Source: Romboutsia_E sp900604535 (GTDB lineage: Bacteria; Bacillota; Clostridia; Peptostreptococcales; Peptostreptococcaceae). From it: DNA of 64,000 nucleotides. The notes beneath the pieces are model-generated. The model saw only the letters and a list, made by a program, of their open reading frames with translations. It was not told the DNA's origin and did not search any database. The stretch spans positions 1 through 64,000 of the forward strand of contig NZ_UWOT01000003.1 of assembly GCF_900604535.1 (NCBI RefSeq). Reading direction: 5' to 3'. Made by a program: the position numbers and the translations under genes. This document shows, piece after piece, positions 35,255-44,335 of this stretch (positions are counted from its first letter, which is position 1; every line of letters begins with the position of its first letter).

Positions 35255-36820
35255 ATGACCGAAAGTAGAGAGAACTGGGGTTCAAAAATAGGTCTTATAT
35301 TAGCAATGGCAGGTAATGCTGTTGGGTTAGGGAATTTCTGGAGATTTCCGTATGTAGCTGCTTCAAATGGTGGCGGAGCATTTATGATACCATATTTTTT
35401 CGCATTAATAGTTATAGGAATACCTGTAATGTTAGTAGAGTGGAGTATAGGTCGCTATGGAGGTAAACATGGCCATGGTACATTGGGGCCAATGATGTAT
35501 ATACAAGCAAAACAAGCAATGTCACCTAAGAAGGCAATTATAGTTGGTTCTTTATGTGGAATGATAGCATTTGCAGTAACAATATTAGTTAACTCTTATT
35601 ATAATCATATAATAGGTTGGTCACTAGGATTTGCAGTACATTCATTACTTGGTACATATAAATCAGACCCGGGAGCATTCTTTGGGGCATATGTACAAGA
35701 TCCAAAGATGTTAGTATTTTGGGTAATTTCATTATCAATACTAGCAATAGCAGTAATGAAAGGAATACAAGATGGTATAGAATCATGGGCAAAAATAATG
35801 ATGCCAGTTCTTTATATATTTGGTATTATATTGGGGATAAGAGCTTTAACATTAGGATCACCAGTTAACCCTGACTGGAGTTCTTTAAAAGGTCTAAACT
35901 TCGTTTGGAATCCTGATTTTAGCCAACTATCATGGAGCTCAGCAATAGCTGCTGCAGGTCAGATATTCTTTACATTATCATTAGGAATGGGTATTATACA
36001 AAATTATGCATCATATTTAAAACCAGATGAAGATATAATAACAGCATCTGTAGCAACAGTATCATTAAATGAGTTTGCAGAAGTTGTATTAGGTGGTACA
36101 GCAGTTATTCCTATAGCATATGCATTTTTAGGTCCAGAAGGAATAAAGGGGAGTATAGGTTTAGCATTTATGGCATTACCGAATGTATTTAGTACAATGA
36201 CTGGTGGAGGAATATTTGGAGCATTATGGTTCTTACTGTTATTCTTCGCTGGAATAACATCTGCAATAGCAATGTATAATTATTTAGTTGCATTATTAGA
36301 AGAAGATGCAGGTATAAATAGAAAAAAAGGTGCTTGGATAGTTTTCATTGGATACTTAATAGTTGGAACACCAATAGCTTTAGAATCGGTTTTAACTAAG
36401 AGTGCAAATCTAATGTACTTTACAGAAGTTGATAACTGGATAGGAAACTATTTATTAATAGTTTTAGGTTTAATAGAGATTATAATTATCGGATGGTGTG
36501 TAAAAGATACTGCATTAGAAGAAATGAATAGAGGTGGATTATGGAAGGTACCAAAGTGGTTCTTTAGGTTATTCCATCAGTTCTTAACACCACTAACAAT
36601 AATAGCATTCTTATTCTTCTTTACAGTTGATTATGCAAAAGCTGGTAATTTTAATGTAATACCATCATATGTTGCGTCAACACCAGAGTTTATTCCTTGG
36701 GTAAACTTAGGGCGTGTAGTTGTATTTGTTGTTTTAGTAATAGGTTTTATTCAATCATATAAATCAATAAAAAGCAAATACACTAAAGAAATAGAAAGTA
36801 ATAAAGCAACTAATTTATAA
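35255..36820 (+). CDS. Neurotransmitter:sodium symporter (NSS) family amino acid transporter
   Basis: Sodium-dependent secondary transporter (521 aa) of the LeuT/NSS fold. The first helix has the family signature GNAVGLGNFWRFPYVAASNGGGAF with its unwound substrate site, and roughly twelve hydrophobic segments follow. The substrate is probably an amino acid. The adjacent 31-residue gene at 36834 resembles MetS, the small subunit that accompanies the methionine/alanine transporter MetP of Corynebacterium, which suggests a MetP-like two-part transporter. RBS is AAGGAGGGA. Confidence 0.93.
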   Translation: MTESRENWGSKIGLILAMAGNAVGLGNFWRFPYVAASNGGGAFMIPYFFALIVIGIPVMLVEWSIGRYGGKHGHGTLGPMMYIQAKQAMSPKKAIIVGSLCGMIAFAVTILVNSYYNHIIGWSLGFAVHSLLGTYKSDPGAFFGAYVQDPKMLVFWVISLSILAIAVMKGIQDGIESWAKIMMPVLYIFGIILGIRALTLGSPVNPDWSSLKGLNFVWNPDFSQLSWSSAIAAAGQIFFTLSLGMGIIQNYASYLKPDEDIITASVATVSLNEFAEVVLGGTAVIPIAYAFLGPEGIKGSIGLAFMALPNVFSTMTGGGIFGALWFLLLFFAGITSAIAMYNYLVALLEEDAGINRKKGAWIVFIGYLIVGTPIALESVLTKSANLMYFTEVDNWIGNYLLIVLGLIEIIIIGWCVKDTALEEMNRGGLWKVPKWFFRLFHQFLTPLTIIAFLFFFTVDYAKAGNFNVIPSYVASTPEFIPWVNLGRVVVFVVLVIGFIQSYKSIKSKYTKEIESNKATNL

Positions 36821-36833
36821 GGAGATGATAGAT

Positions 36834-36929
36834 ATGACTAGTTCAGCATGGCTATTTATGGGATGTATATGGGCTGCTGTATTTACATCAATAGGAATAT
36901 CAATGAGAAAGATAATAAAAAATCAATAA
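36834..36929 (+). CDS. metS: MetS-like NSS transporter small subunit (31 aa)
   Basis: A 31-codon gene (MTSSAWLFMGCIWAAVFTSI...) begins 13 bases after the NSS transporter stop with RBS AAGGAGATG. It encodes a single membrane helix followed by a short basic tail (MRKIIKNQ). Size, position and a tryptophan-containing helix match the MetS family of small subunits required by some NSS transporters. It is followed by its own terminator. The assignment rests on context and pattern, not on alignment. Confidence 0.8.
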   Translation: MTSSAWLFMGCIWAAVFTSIGISMRKIIKNQ

Positions 36930-36937
36930 AATAGTTA

Positions 36938-36965
36938 GGGGTGTATTTATAATACACTCCTTTTA
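36938..36965 (+). terminator. Terminator of the NSS-metS operon
   Basis: GGGGTGTATT (36938-36947) pairs with AATACACTCC (36951-36960) with one wobble, followed by TTTT, nine bases after the metS stop. Confidence 0.88.
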
Positions 36966-36996
36966 ATTATCAAATGATATTTAGGAGGTGGGTTTA

Positions 36997-37692
36997 TTGA
37001 AGACAAATTTAATTTTAAGCACAATAAATCAATTACTAGAAGAGATAAATAAAACAAACATATTAAAATCAAAAAGTATCAAAAAGTATACTAAAGACTT
37101 AATAAAAGTAAAATCAAAATATGAGGTTTTAGAGATAGATGAAAAGCATAAAACTCAGTATAATAAAATGAATTCAAAGGGTATTGAATTATTAAAAGAA
37201 ATGACAAATTCTAAAAATAAAGTAAATGATATAGAGAAAAATTTAGAGGTATACATAAGATATTTAAATGCATCATTATATGATTTCCAAGAAAAAACTT
37301 TATATTTAAGGAAATATATAACAAGTTTTTTATTTTGCTCAATACTATTTTTAGCATTATCACCGCAGTTTTATGGATTTATTCTTCCGGTATTATTCTT
37401 CTTACCTATATATATGGGATTAAAGGGTGTAAAGCAAAGATCTATGACTGGATTTTATATGACAATGAGTGTTGTACCAATGGGTATAATGACGGCTGTG
37501 ACATGGATAAGGTATGGAATAAATGCAAAATCAAATTATGATGAATTTGTACAACTAATAGTTAATGATGGTGTATCTATAGAATTAGCAAGAAATTTAG
37601 TTTGGATAGGTCCTGTATTAGGAGTTTTATTATTAGGATTTTCTTTATTACAGATGTATAGAGGATTTAAAGCTAAAAATTTATTTATATAA
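36997..37692 (+). CDS. Membrane protein of unknown function with N-terminal coiled coil (231 aa)
   Basis: I do not recognise a family. Residues 1-95 are hydrophilic and lysine- and glutamate-rich with a heptad-like pattern (LLEEINKTNILKS ... LLKEMTNSKNKVNDIEK), suggesting a coiled coil. The C-terminal half has about four membrane segments (near 108-125, 128-140, 150-170 and 200-220). I choose TTG 36997 as start because AGGAGG (36983-36988) lies eight bases before it; the in-frame GTG at 36988 overlaps the RBS. It stands alone between two terminators. Confidence 0.75.
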   Translation: MKTNLILSTINQLLEEINKTNILKSKSIKKYTKDLIKVKSKYEVLEIDEKHKTQYNKMNSKGIELLKEMTNSKNKVNDIEKNLEVYIRYLNASLYDFQEKTLYLRKYITSFLFCSILFLALSPQFYGFILPVLFFLPIYMGLKGVKQRSMTGFYMTMSVVPMGIMTAVTWIRYGINAKSNYDEFVQLIVNDGVSIELARNLVWIGPVLGVLLLGFSLLQMYRGFKAKNLFI

Positions 37693-37725
37693 GATATTAC
37701 AATGTTTTTAGGTTAGGGATAAATC

Positions 37726-37757
37726 AAAAGTCACTAAAATAAATTTTAGTGACTTTT
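37726..37757 (+). terminator. Terminator after the 231-aa membrane protein
   Basis: AAAAGTCACTAAAAT (37726-37740) and its perfect complement (37743-37757) form a long hairpin 33 bases after the stop codon. Confidence 0.85.
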
Positions 37758-37838
37758 ATATATATAAATTAATTTATATATAATGATTTGATTGTATTTA
37801 TATATACAAAGGTATTAAAAGTAAAGATTTATTTATAT

Positions 37839-37869
37839 AAGGGCTTTATAAGCCTTTGTTTTTTTGGTA
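37839..37869 (+). terminator. Second terminator-like hairpin, upstream of rlmD
   Basis: AAGGGCTT (37839-37846) pairs with AAGCCTTT through one wobble and is followed by GTTTTTTT. It lies about 50 bases before the rlmD start and 80 bases after the preceding terminator, so it has no obvious gene of its own to terminate. It may back up the first terminator or act as an attenuator. Confidence 0.7.
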
Positions 37870-37917
37870 AAATAAATTCTTGTAGTTTCTTAAATAATAT
37901 GTACGGAGGATTAACCT

Positions 37918-39276
37918 ATGTTGGCAAAAAATAAAGAGTATGTAGTAGATATAGTAGATATAGGTCAAGGCGGCGTTGGAATAGGTAAATACGATGGATT
38001 TACAGTATTTGTAGATGGCGGGCTAGTAAAAGATAAAGTAAGGGTAAAAATCAACAAATCAAAGAAAAATTATGCAGTTGGAGATATAGTTGAGATAATA
38101 GAAGCATCTCCATACAGAGTAAAAAGAAGATGCAATGATAATTTAAAAGAATGTGGAGGATGCCAAATTCAAGAGTTAGATTATCAAAAGCAACTTGATA
38201 TAAAAACAAATGAAGTAAAACAAGTTATAAGTAGAATCGGAAAATTAGAAAATGTAGAAATTCATAACACTTTAGGTATGGAAAATCCAATAAGGTATAG
38301 AAATAAAGCTCAATTTCCTATTCAGAAGGTGGACTCGAATCCATTAATAGGTTTTTACAAAAAAAAGAGTCATGATATAATACCTACGGATAAATGTATA
38401 ATACAGCATGAAATAAATGATAAGATTATGAAAATAATAAAAACATATATAAATGCTTACAATGTTAGTGTTTATGATGAAAAAACTCATACTGGAGTTT
38501 TAAGACATTTAGTAACTAAAGTAGGATTTACAACAAATGAAGTTATGGTGGTGTTAGTTGCAAATGGAAGAAAGTTACCATATTTAAAAGAATTAGCATC
38601 AGTATTATTAGAGAATGTTCCTGGTTTTAAAACATTAGTTGTAAATGTAAATAGAGAGAAAACTAATGTTATATTAGGAAAAGAAAACATAGTAATTTAT
38701 GGAGATGGAAAAATAAATGATTACATCGGTGATTTAGTTTTCGAAATATCACCATTATCATTTTTCCAAGTGAATCCTATTCAAACGGAAGTTTTATATA
38801 ATAAAGCATTAGAGTATGCGGACTTAAAAGAAAATGATACGGTATTTGATATATATTGTGGAATAGGAACTATATCTTTATTCTTAGCTCAAAAAGCTAA
38901 GAAAGTATATGGTATAGAAATAGTAGAAGATGCTATTAAAGATGCGAAAATAAATGCTAATTTAAATAAATTAGATAATGTTGAATTCTATGTTGGAAAA
39001 GCTGAAGAGGTTGTTCCTAAAATGTACAAAGATGGAAAGACTGCTAATGTAGTAGTAGTAGACCCCCCAAGAAAAGGATGCGATGAGAAAGTTCTTGATA
39101 CTATAGTATCAATGGAGCCTGACAGAGTGGTTTATGTTTCGTGTAACCCATCAACTTTAGCTAGGGATTTAGCCTATTTAGATGAAAGAGGGTATAAGTG
39201 TGTAGAAGTACAACCTGTAGATATGTTCCCTCATACAATGCATGTTGAAAGTGTAGCAAAATTAATAAAAAAATAA
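37918..39276 (+). CDS. rlmD: 23S rRNA (uracil-5-)-methyltransferase, RlmD/RlmCD family
   Basis: SAM-dependent methyltransferase (452 aa) that makes 5-methyluridine in 23S rRNA. A TRAM RNA-binding domain occupies the first 60 residues, followed by a four-cysteine Fe-S motif (CNDNLKECGGCQ plus a later Cys). The Rossmann part has DIYCGIGTISLFLA and VVVDPPRKGCDE, and the catalytic cysteine is in VYVSCNPSTLARDL. Firmicutes homologues often modify both U747 and U1939, so the exact target is uncertain. It is a single-gene unit with a strong terminator. Confidence 0.93.
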   Translation: MLAKNKEYVVDIVDIGQGGVGIGKYDGFTVFVDGGLVKDKVRVKINKSKKNYAVGDIVEIIEASPYRVKRRCNDNLKECGGCQIQELDYQKQLDIKTNEVKQVISRIGKLENVEIHNTLGMENPIRYRNKAQFPIQKVDSNPLIGFYKKKSHDIIPTDKCIIQHEINDKIMKIIKTYINAYNVSVYDEKTHTGVLRHLVTKVGFTTNEVMVVLVANGRKLPYLKELASVLLENVPGFKTLVVNVNREKTNVILGKENIVIYGDGKINDYIGDLVFEISPLSFFQVNPIQTEVLYNKALEYADLKENDTVFDIYCGIGTISLFLAQKAKKVYGIEIVEDAIKDAKINANLNKLDNVEFYVGKAEEVVPKMYKDGKTANVVVVDPPRKGCDEKVLDTIVSMEPDRVVYVSCNPSTLARDLAYLDERGYKCVEVQPVDMFPHTMHVESVAKLIKK

Positions 39277-39282
39277 ATTTAT

Positions 39283-39317
39283 AAAAAGCTATCTAAATAT
39301 ATTTAGATAGCTTTTTT
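39283..39317 (+). terminator. Terminator after rlmD
   Basis: AAAAAGCTATCTAAAT (39283-39298) and its exact complement (39301-39316) form a 16-bp stem followed by T residues, seven bases after the stop codon. Confidence 0.95.
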
Positions 39318-39476
39318 ACTTAGTTAAATAAATTATTAGAAATAAATATAAATAAAATATATATTGAAAATATAACGAAATTGTAAGGATATTTGTAAGA
39401 TAAATTTAAGATTTATAGTGTATACTTAATCTATAATAGACGTAATAAATTATAAAAAATAGGTTAGGGGATTAAA

Positions 39477-40532
39477 ATGAAGAATAATAAAACTAAGACC
39501 TTATTACAATATGTATTTTTAATTTTACTAATAGGAATAACAACTAGTATAGTTTTTAAGACTTTAGATATAAAATTACTATCCAGTGTTTTAAATATGG
39601 TAGATGAAAAGTATTTAGTCATAGGAGCTTTAGCTATATTTATAAATATAGGATTAGAGGGATTAGTAATTAGGATATTAATTGATGGAACGCATAAGGT
39701 TAAAGTAAAATTTAGAGGATTAAAATTAGCTACTATAGGATTTTATTATAATTTAGTTACACCATTTGCATCTGGAAGCCAACCAATGCAAATATATGTG
39801 TTAACTAAATATAAAATGCCATTAAGTAAAGCGGGAGCGATTATAACTAATAAATCAATACTTTATCAGTTTGTGGTAACTATGTATTGTTTAATATTAA
39901 TGATTTTAAATTTTAAAGTAATAAAAAATCAAATGAGTACACTCTTACCTTTAGTTTCTATTGGTATAGCTATGAATTTATTCACTATATTTATGGCTTT
40001 ATTAGTAATATTAAATCCTATTAAAGTAAAACAGTACATTAGAATAATTATAAATTACCTTTGTAGATTTAAAGTTTTTAAATTTATTGATGGAAAAATA
40101 GATAGTATTGATAGATTTATAGATGACTACAGTGAATCTATACAATTTTTTATTAAAAATAAAAAGTTAATGATAACGACAATTATGCTTACGATTGTTC
40201 AAATTAGTTTTTATTTTAGTATATCGTTCTGGATATATAAAGCATTTAATTTACAAGGTCATACTTATTTAAATATATTAACTTTACAAGTTCTTTTATA
40301 TATGGCAATATCTCCAATTCCTACTCCTGGTAATGTTGGAGCTAATGAATTAGCATTCTTTACAATATTTAAAGGTGTATTTCCATCATATTTAATGGGG
40401 TATGCAGTATTTTTATATGGTGGATTTATGTATTATTTAATTTTAATTGGAAGCGGTATATTTACTATAATCACTCATCATAGAATGAAAGATAGTAGTG
40501 TAAATAAAATAAATTTAGTTACAAATGAATAA
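39477..40532 (+). CDS. UPF0104 / LPG-synthase-type flippase-like membrane protein
   Basis: Multi-spanning membrane protein (351 aa) of the YbhN/UPF0104 family, related to the membrane half of the lysylphosphatidylglycerol synthase MprF. Characteristic signs are GFYYNLVTPFASGSQPMQ near residues 83-100 and PIPTPGNVGANELAF near 280-294, with eight or so hydrophobic segments. It lacks the cytoplasmic aminoacyl-transferase domain of MprF, so it is not a full LPG synthase; a lipid flippase role is inferred from the family. The RBS is weak (TTAGGGGAT). Single-gene unit. Confidence 0.88.
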   Translation: MKNNKTKTLLQYVFLILLIGITTSIVFKTLDIKLLSSVLNMVDEKYLVIGALAIFINIGLEGLVIRILIDGTHKVKVKFRGLKLATIGFYYNLVTPFASGSQPMQIYVLTKYKMPLSKAGAIITNKSILYQFVVTMYCLILMILNFKVIKNQMSTLLPLVSIGIAMNLFTIFMALLVILNPIKVKQYIRIIINYLCRFKVFKFIDGKIDSIDRFIDDYSESIQFFIKNKKLMITTIMLTIVQISFYFSISFWIYKAFNLQGHTYLNILTLQVLLYMAISPIPTPGNVGANELAFFTIFKGVFPSYLMGYAVFLYGGFMYYLILIGSGIFTIITHHRMKDSSVNKINLVTNE

Positions 40533-40539
40533 TAGCAAA

Positions 40540-40593
40540 AAGGCTTATTTAAACTTATAATTTATATATATTTAAGTTTAAATAAGCTTTATT
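40540..40593 (+). terminator. Terminator after the UPF0104 gene
   Basis: AAGGCTTATTTAAACTTA (40540-40557) pairs with TAAGTTTAAATAAGCTT (40573-40589), giving a stem of about 16 bp followed by TATTTATT. Confidence 0.9.
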
Positions 40594-40804
40594 TATTAAT
40601 TTAACAAAATAAAACAAGGGAAACTTAATATAGTATTGAATTAAAGTATATAAATAATCATTTCAAAAGAACATATCAAAATAACTTATATAGTACTCAT
40701 AATTTAAATCAAATATAAATTTTATATCTTATAAGAATAAATCATAAAACTCATAATATTTATTTAGTAGGCACTTTTTAATATTTACCATGGAAGAAAA
40801 TTTT
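40594..40804. other. Leader region of the formate dehydrogenase cluster
   Basis: About 210 AT-rich bases upstream of fdhF that must hold its promoter. I see no convincing -35/-10 pair, no sigma-54 element and no molybdenum-cofactor-like structured leader. Confidence 0.4.
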
Positions 40805-40818
40805 AAGGGGAGATGAAT

Positions 40819-42963
40819 ATGGAAAAAAAAGTATTAACGGTGTGCCCTTACTGTGGAGCTGGATGTCAGTTAAATCTTGTAGTTGATAATAATAAGATTT
40901 TAAGAGCAGAACCAGCACAAGGCAGAACAAATGAGGGTAACTTATGTTTAAAAGGTCATTATGGATGGGATTTTTTAAATGATCCAAAGATATTAACACC
41001 AAGATTAAGAAAACCAATGATAAGAAAAAATGGGAAGTTAGAAGAAGTAGAATGGAATGAAGCTATTGAATATACAGCTTCAAGGTTAAGTGATATAAAA
41101 GCAAAATATGGACCAGATTCTATTATGGGGACTGGATCAGCAAGAGGACCTGGAAATGAAGCTAACTATGTTATGCAAAAATTTATGAGAGCAACAATTG
41201 GAACTAATAATGTAGATCATTGTGCCCGCGTTTGACATGCACCATCTGTAGCCGGTTTGGCTTACTCACTAGGTAGTGGGGCAATGTCTAACTCTATACC
41301 AGAGATAGAGAATGCAAGTTTATTATTTGTATTTGGATACAATGGAGCAGATTCACATCCGATAGTTGCAAGAAGAATAGTCAGAGCAAAAGAAAAAGGA
41401 GCTAAAATAATAACTATAGATCCTAGGATTACTGAAACTGCTAGAATATCTGATATGCACTTAGCGTTAAAGGGTGGAACTAATATGATATTAGTTAATG
41501 CTTTTGGAAACGTTTTAATAGAAGAAAAATTATATGATGAAGAGTTTGTAAGAGAGCATACCCAAGGATTTAAAGAATACAAAGAAATAGTAAAAATATA
41601 TACACCCGAGTATGCAGAAAAATATACAGGTGTGCAAGCTAATATGATAAGAAAATCAATGAGAGAATATGCAAAAGCAAAAGATGCGATGATACTTTAT
41701 GGAATGGGAGTCTGTCAATTTGGTCAAGCTGTTGATGTTGTTAAAGGGTTAGCGTCACTAGCATTACTAACAGGAAACTTTGGTAGACCTAATGTAGGGA
41801 TAGGCCCAGTTCGTGGTCAAAATAATGTTCAAGGAGCATGCGATATGGGAGCACTTCCTAATGTATTCCCAGGATATCAAAGTGTTACAGATCCTAAAAT
41901 GAAGGAAAAATTTGAAAGAGCATGGGGAGTTAAATTATCAGATCATAATGGATATAGCTTAACAGAGGTACCACATTTAGTTTTAAAGGATAAGAAACTT
42001 AAAGCATATTACATATTTGGAGAAGACCCTGTACAAAGTGATCCGGATGCAACTGAGGTAAGAGAAGCTTTAGATGAATTAGATTTTGTAATTGTTCAAG
42101 ATATATTTATGAATAAAACAGCACTTCATGCAGATGTAATTTTACCAGCAACTTCATGGGGAGAACATGATGGTATTTATAGTAGTGCGGATAGAGGATT
42201 CCAAATAATGAGAAAAGCAGTAGAACCAAAAGGTGATGTTAAAACTGATTGGCAAATAATAAGCGAAATATCAACTGCTATGGGTTATCCTATGGAATAT
42301 AAAAATACAAAAGAGATATGGGATGAAATGAGAAGTTTAACTCCAAATTTTGCTGGAGCAACTTATGAAAAAATAGAAAAACAAGGTTGCGTTCAATGGC
42401 CTTGTAAAAGTGAATCTGCTGAAGATAAAGGAACAATGTATCTTCATAAAGGTGGTATATTTTCAACTCCAACGGGAAAGGGTAATCTATTTGCTACAGA
42501 GTGGAGACCCCCTATGGAATTAGAAGATGATGAATATCCATTTAGTTTATGTACAGTAAGAGAAGTGGGGCATTACTCTGTTAGAACTATGACAGGTAAC
42601 TGTAGAACTCTTGCTAAACTTGAAGACGAACCAGGATATCTTCAAGTAAATGAAGAAGATGCACAAAATTTAGGTATAAAAGATAAAGAATTAATTAAGG
42701 TAAGTTCAAGAAGAGGAAGTGTGCTTACTAGAGCGTTGGTTACAGATAGAGTAAAACCAGGAGCAACTTATATGACGTATCAATGGTGGGTAGGAGCATG
42801 TAATGAACTTACGATTGCTAATCTAGATCCTATATCTAAAACACCAGAATATAAATACTGTGCTATTAAGATTGAAAAAATTGAAAACCAAGAACTTGCA
42901 GAAAAACAATTAAAAAAAGAATACCAAGATATAAAAGAAAAGATGTTATTAAAAAATATATAA
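40819..42963 (+). CDS. fdhF: Formate dehydrogenase H, selenocysteine-containing
   Basis: Molybdenum/tungsten bis-MGD oxidoreductase (714 aa including selenocysteine) that interconverts formate and CO2. It opens with the 4Fe-4S motif CPYCGAGCQL...NLCLKGHYG. An in-frame TGA at 41233-41235 is codon 139, in the context HCARV-Sec-HAPSVAGL, the same place as Sec140 of E. coli FdhF; the frame continues without any other stop to 42963. A SECIS-like hairpin follows the TGA. A naive annotation would split this into two genes (40813-41235 and 41257-42963). I choose ATG 40819 because AAGGGGA is eight bases upstream; the ATG at 40813 is too close to it. Selenocysteine machinery must be encoded elsewhere. 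Confidence 0.96.
41233..41274 (+). promoter_or_regulatory. Selenocysteine UGA codon and SECIS element
   Basis: After the UGA (41233-41235), GTAGCC (41248-41253) pairs with GGCTTAC (41259-41265) with one bulged U, closing the loop GGTTT. ACC and GGT further out extend the stem. A short stem 12 or more bases after UGA with a GGU-type apical loop is the layout recognised by bacterial SelB. Confidence 0.8.
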
Positions 42964-42986
42964 ATATTAAAAGGGGATATTCTCAT

Positions 42987-43730
42987 ATGAATACTTTAGA
43001 TCATAATGATGAAATGAAAGCATATAGAAATACATTTAAGGTTCCTATAATAAAATTAGATGAGTTTAGTTATAGACACACCGAGGATACAATAATAGCA
43101 GAATATCCTCTTAGTCTTGTTTTAAATGGTAAATTTGAAAATACATTTTTATGTACTCCAACTAATTTAAAAGAATTGATAATAGGTTATTTATTAACTA
43201 AAGGTTGTATTACAAGTAAAGAAGATTTAATTAGTATGGTAATAGATAAAGAAAATAAAGTTGTGGATGTAAATATAAAAGATATTGAAAATATAAACTT
43301 AGATTATAATTCAATAAATTCTAAATCACATATATATGTAGATCATGTTTATGAAATCATGGAGTCAAGCCTAAATCATTCAAAATTATTTAAAGATACT
43401 GGAGGAGTACACAGTGTAGCTATTTTTGAAGGGAATAAAGAAACTATAAGTTGCGAAGATGTTGCTAGACATAATGCTATGGATAAAGCAATAGGACACT
43501 GTATATTACACAATATTAATTTTGATAATAAAGCTATTGCAGTAAGTGGAAGAATATCATATGAAATGCTTTTAAAAGTAGCTAAAGCTAAAATACCGAT
43601 AGTTATTTCTAAATCAGCTCCAACCAATTTATCTGTGGAATTAGCAAAAAAATCAAATATAACGCTTATAGGATTTGTTAGGGGAAAAAGAATGAATATT
43701 TATACTCATTCTTATAGAGTAAAGATATAA
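42987..43730 (+). CDS. fdhD: Formate dehydrogenase accessory sulfurtransferase FdhD
   Basis: FdhD (247 aa) passes sulfur from a cysteine desulfurase to the molybdenum cofactor of formate dehydrogenase and is needed for activity. The segment with CTPTNLKELIIGYLLTKG near residues 52-69 and DVARHNAMDKAIG near 155-168 is characteristic, as is SGRISYEMLLK. In the usual CxxC loop (around residues 110-125) I do not see two cysteines, so sulfur transfer may rely on another residue, as in some other FdhD proteins. It follows fdhF by 23 bases. Confidence 0.93.
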   Translation: MNTLDHNDEMKAYRNTFKVPIIKLDEFSYRHTEDTIIAEYPLSLVLNGKFENTFLCTPTNLKELIIGYLLTKGCITSKEDLISMVIDKENKVVDVNIKDIENINLDYNSINSKSHIYVDHVYEIMESSLNHSKLFKDTGGVHSVAIFEGNKETISCEDVARHNAMDKAIGHCILHNINFDNKAIAVSGRISYEMLLKVAKAKIPIVISKSAPTNLSVELAKKSNITLIGFVRGKRMNIYTHSYRVKI

Positions 43731-43763
43731 AATATACAAATAAAATTATAAAGGTGGAGGAAT

Positions 43764-44315
43764 ATGAGTAATAATTTAGGATCTTTTGTAATTGCAGATT
43801 CAAGCAAATGTACAGGATGTAGAGCTTGTGAACTTGCTTGTTTTACAAAACATAACAAAGATAATAATGTTGGTTATACTGTAGGGACTGTTGAAGTTCC
43901 AGTAATACCTAGATTATATTTAGTTAAAGATGAAGATGTATGTATGCCTATTCAATGTAGACATTGTGAAGATGCACCATGCTTAAATACCTGTCCAGTA
44001 AAAGCTATATCAAGAGAAGATGGAGTTATGGTAGTAGATAATGATAAATGTATCGGATGTAAAACTTGTTTATTAGCATGCCCATTTGGCGCCATAGATT
44101 TACAGACTCAATATAAAAATGGAAAAGAGGTTGAGCAAAGGGGAATAGATGAAAGTAATAAAGTAGCATACAAATGTGATTTATGTAAAGAAGATATCAC
44201 AATTGCATGTATTAATGCTTGTCCTAATGAAGCTCTAAAGCTTATATCACCTATAGAAGATAAAAAATCTAAAAATATAAAAGCTGCACTTAGTTTATTA
44301 TTAACTAATAAATAA
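43764..44315 (+). CDS. hydN: HydN-like 4Fe-4S electron-transfer protein (1)
   Basis: Polyferredoxin (183 aa) of the HydN/HycB family with four cysteine clusters: CTGCRACELAC near residue 12, CMPIQCRHCEDAPC...CP near 54, CIGCKTCLLACPFG near 95, and CDLCK...CINACP near 135. It is expected to carry electrons between FdhF and the [FeFe] hydrogenase encoded next. It is paralogous to the gene at 45713, and both flank the hydrogenase gene, as in hydrogen-dependent CO2 reductase (HDCR) clusters. Confidence 0.92.
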   Translation: MSNNLGSFVIADSSKCTGCRACELACFTKHNKDNNVGYTVGTVEVPVIPRLYLVKDEDVCMPIQCRHCEDAPCLNTCPVKAISREDGVMVVDNDKCIGCKTCLLACPFGAIDLQTQYKNGKEVEQRGIDESNKVAYKCDLCKEDITIACINACPNEALKLISPIEDKKSKNIKAALSLLLTNK

Positions 44316-44335
44316 ATGTGAAAGGGGGAGGAATA

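Noticed and set aside
37335..37541. Plus-strand 68-codon frame inside the 231-aa membrane protein gene
   Set aside because: It overlaps the larger gene in another frame and has no RBS.
41236..42963. fdhF as a frameshifted or nonsense pseudogene
   Set aside because: The frame is unchanged across the TGA, the context matches the known selenocysteine site and a SECIS-like hairpin follows.
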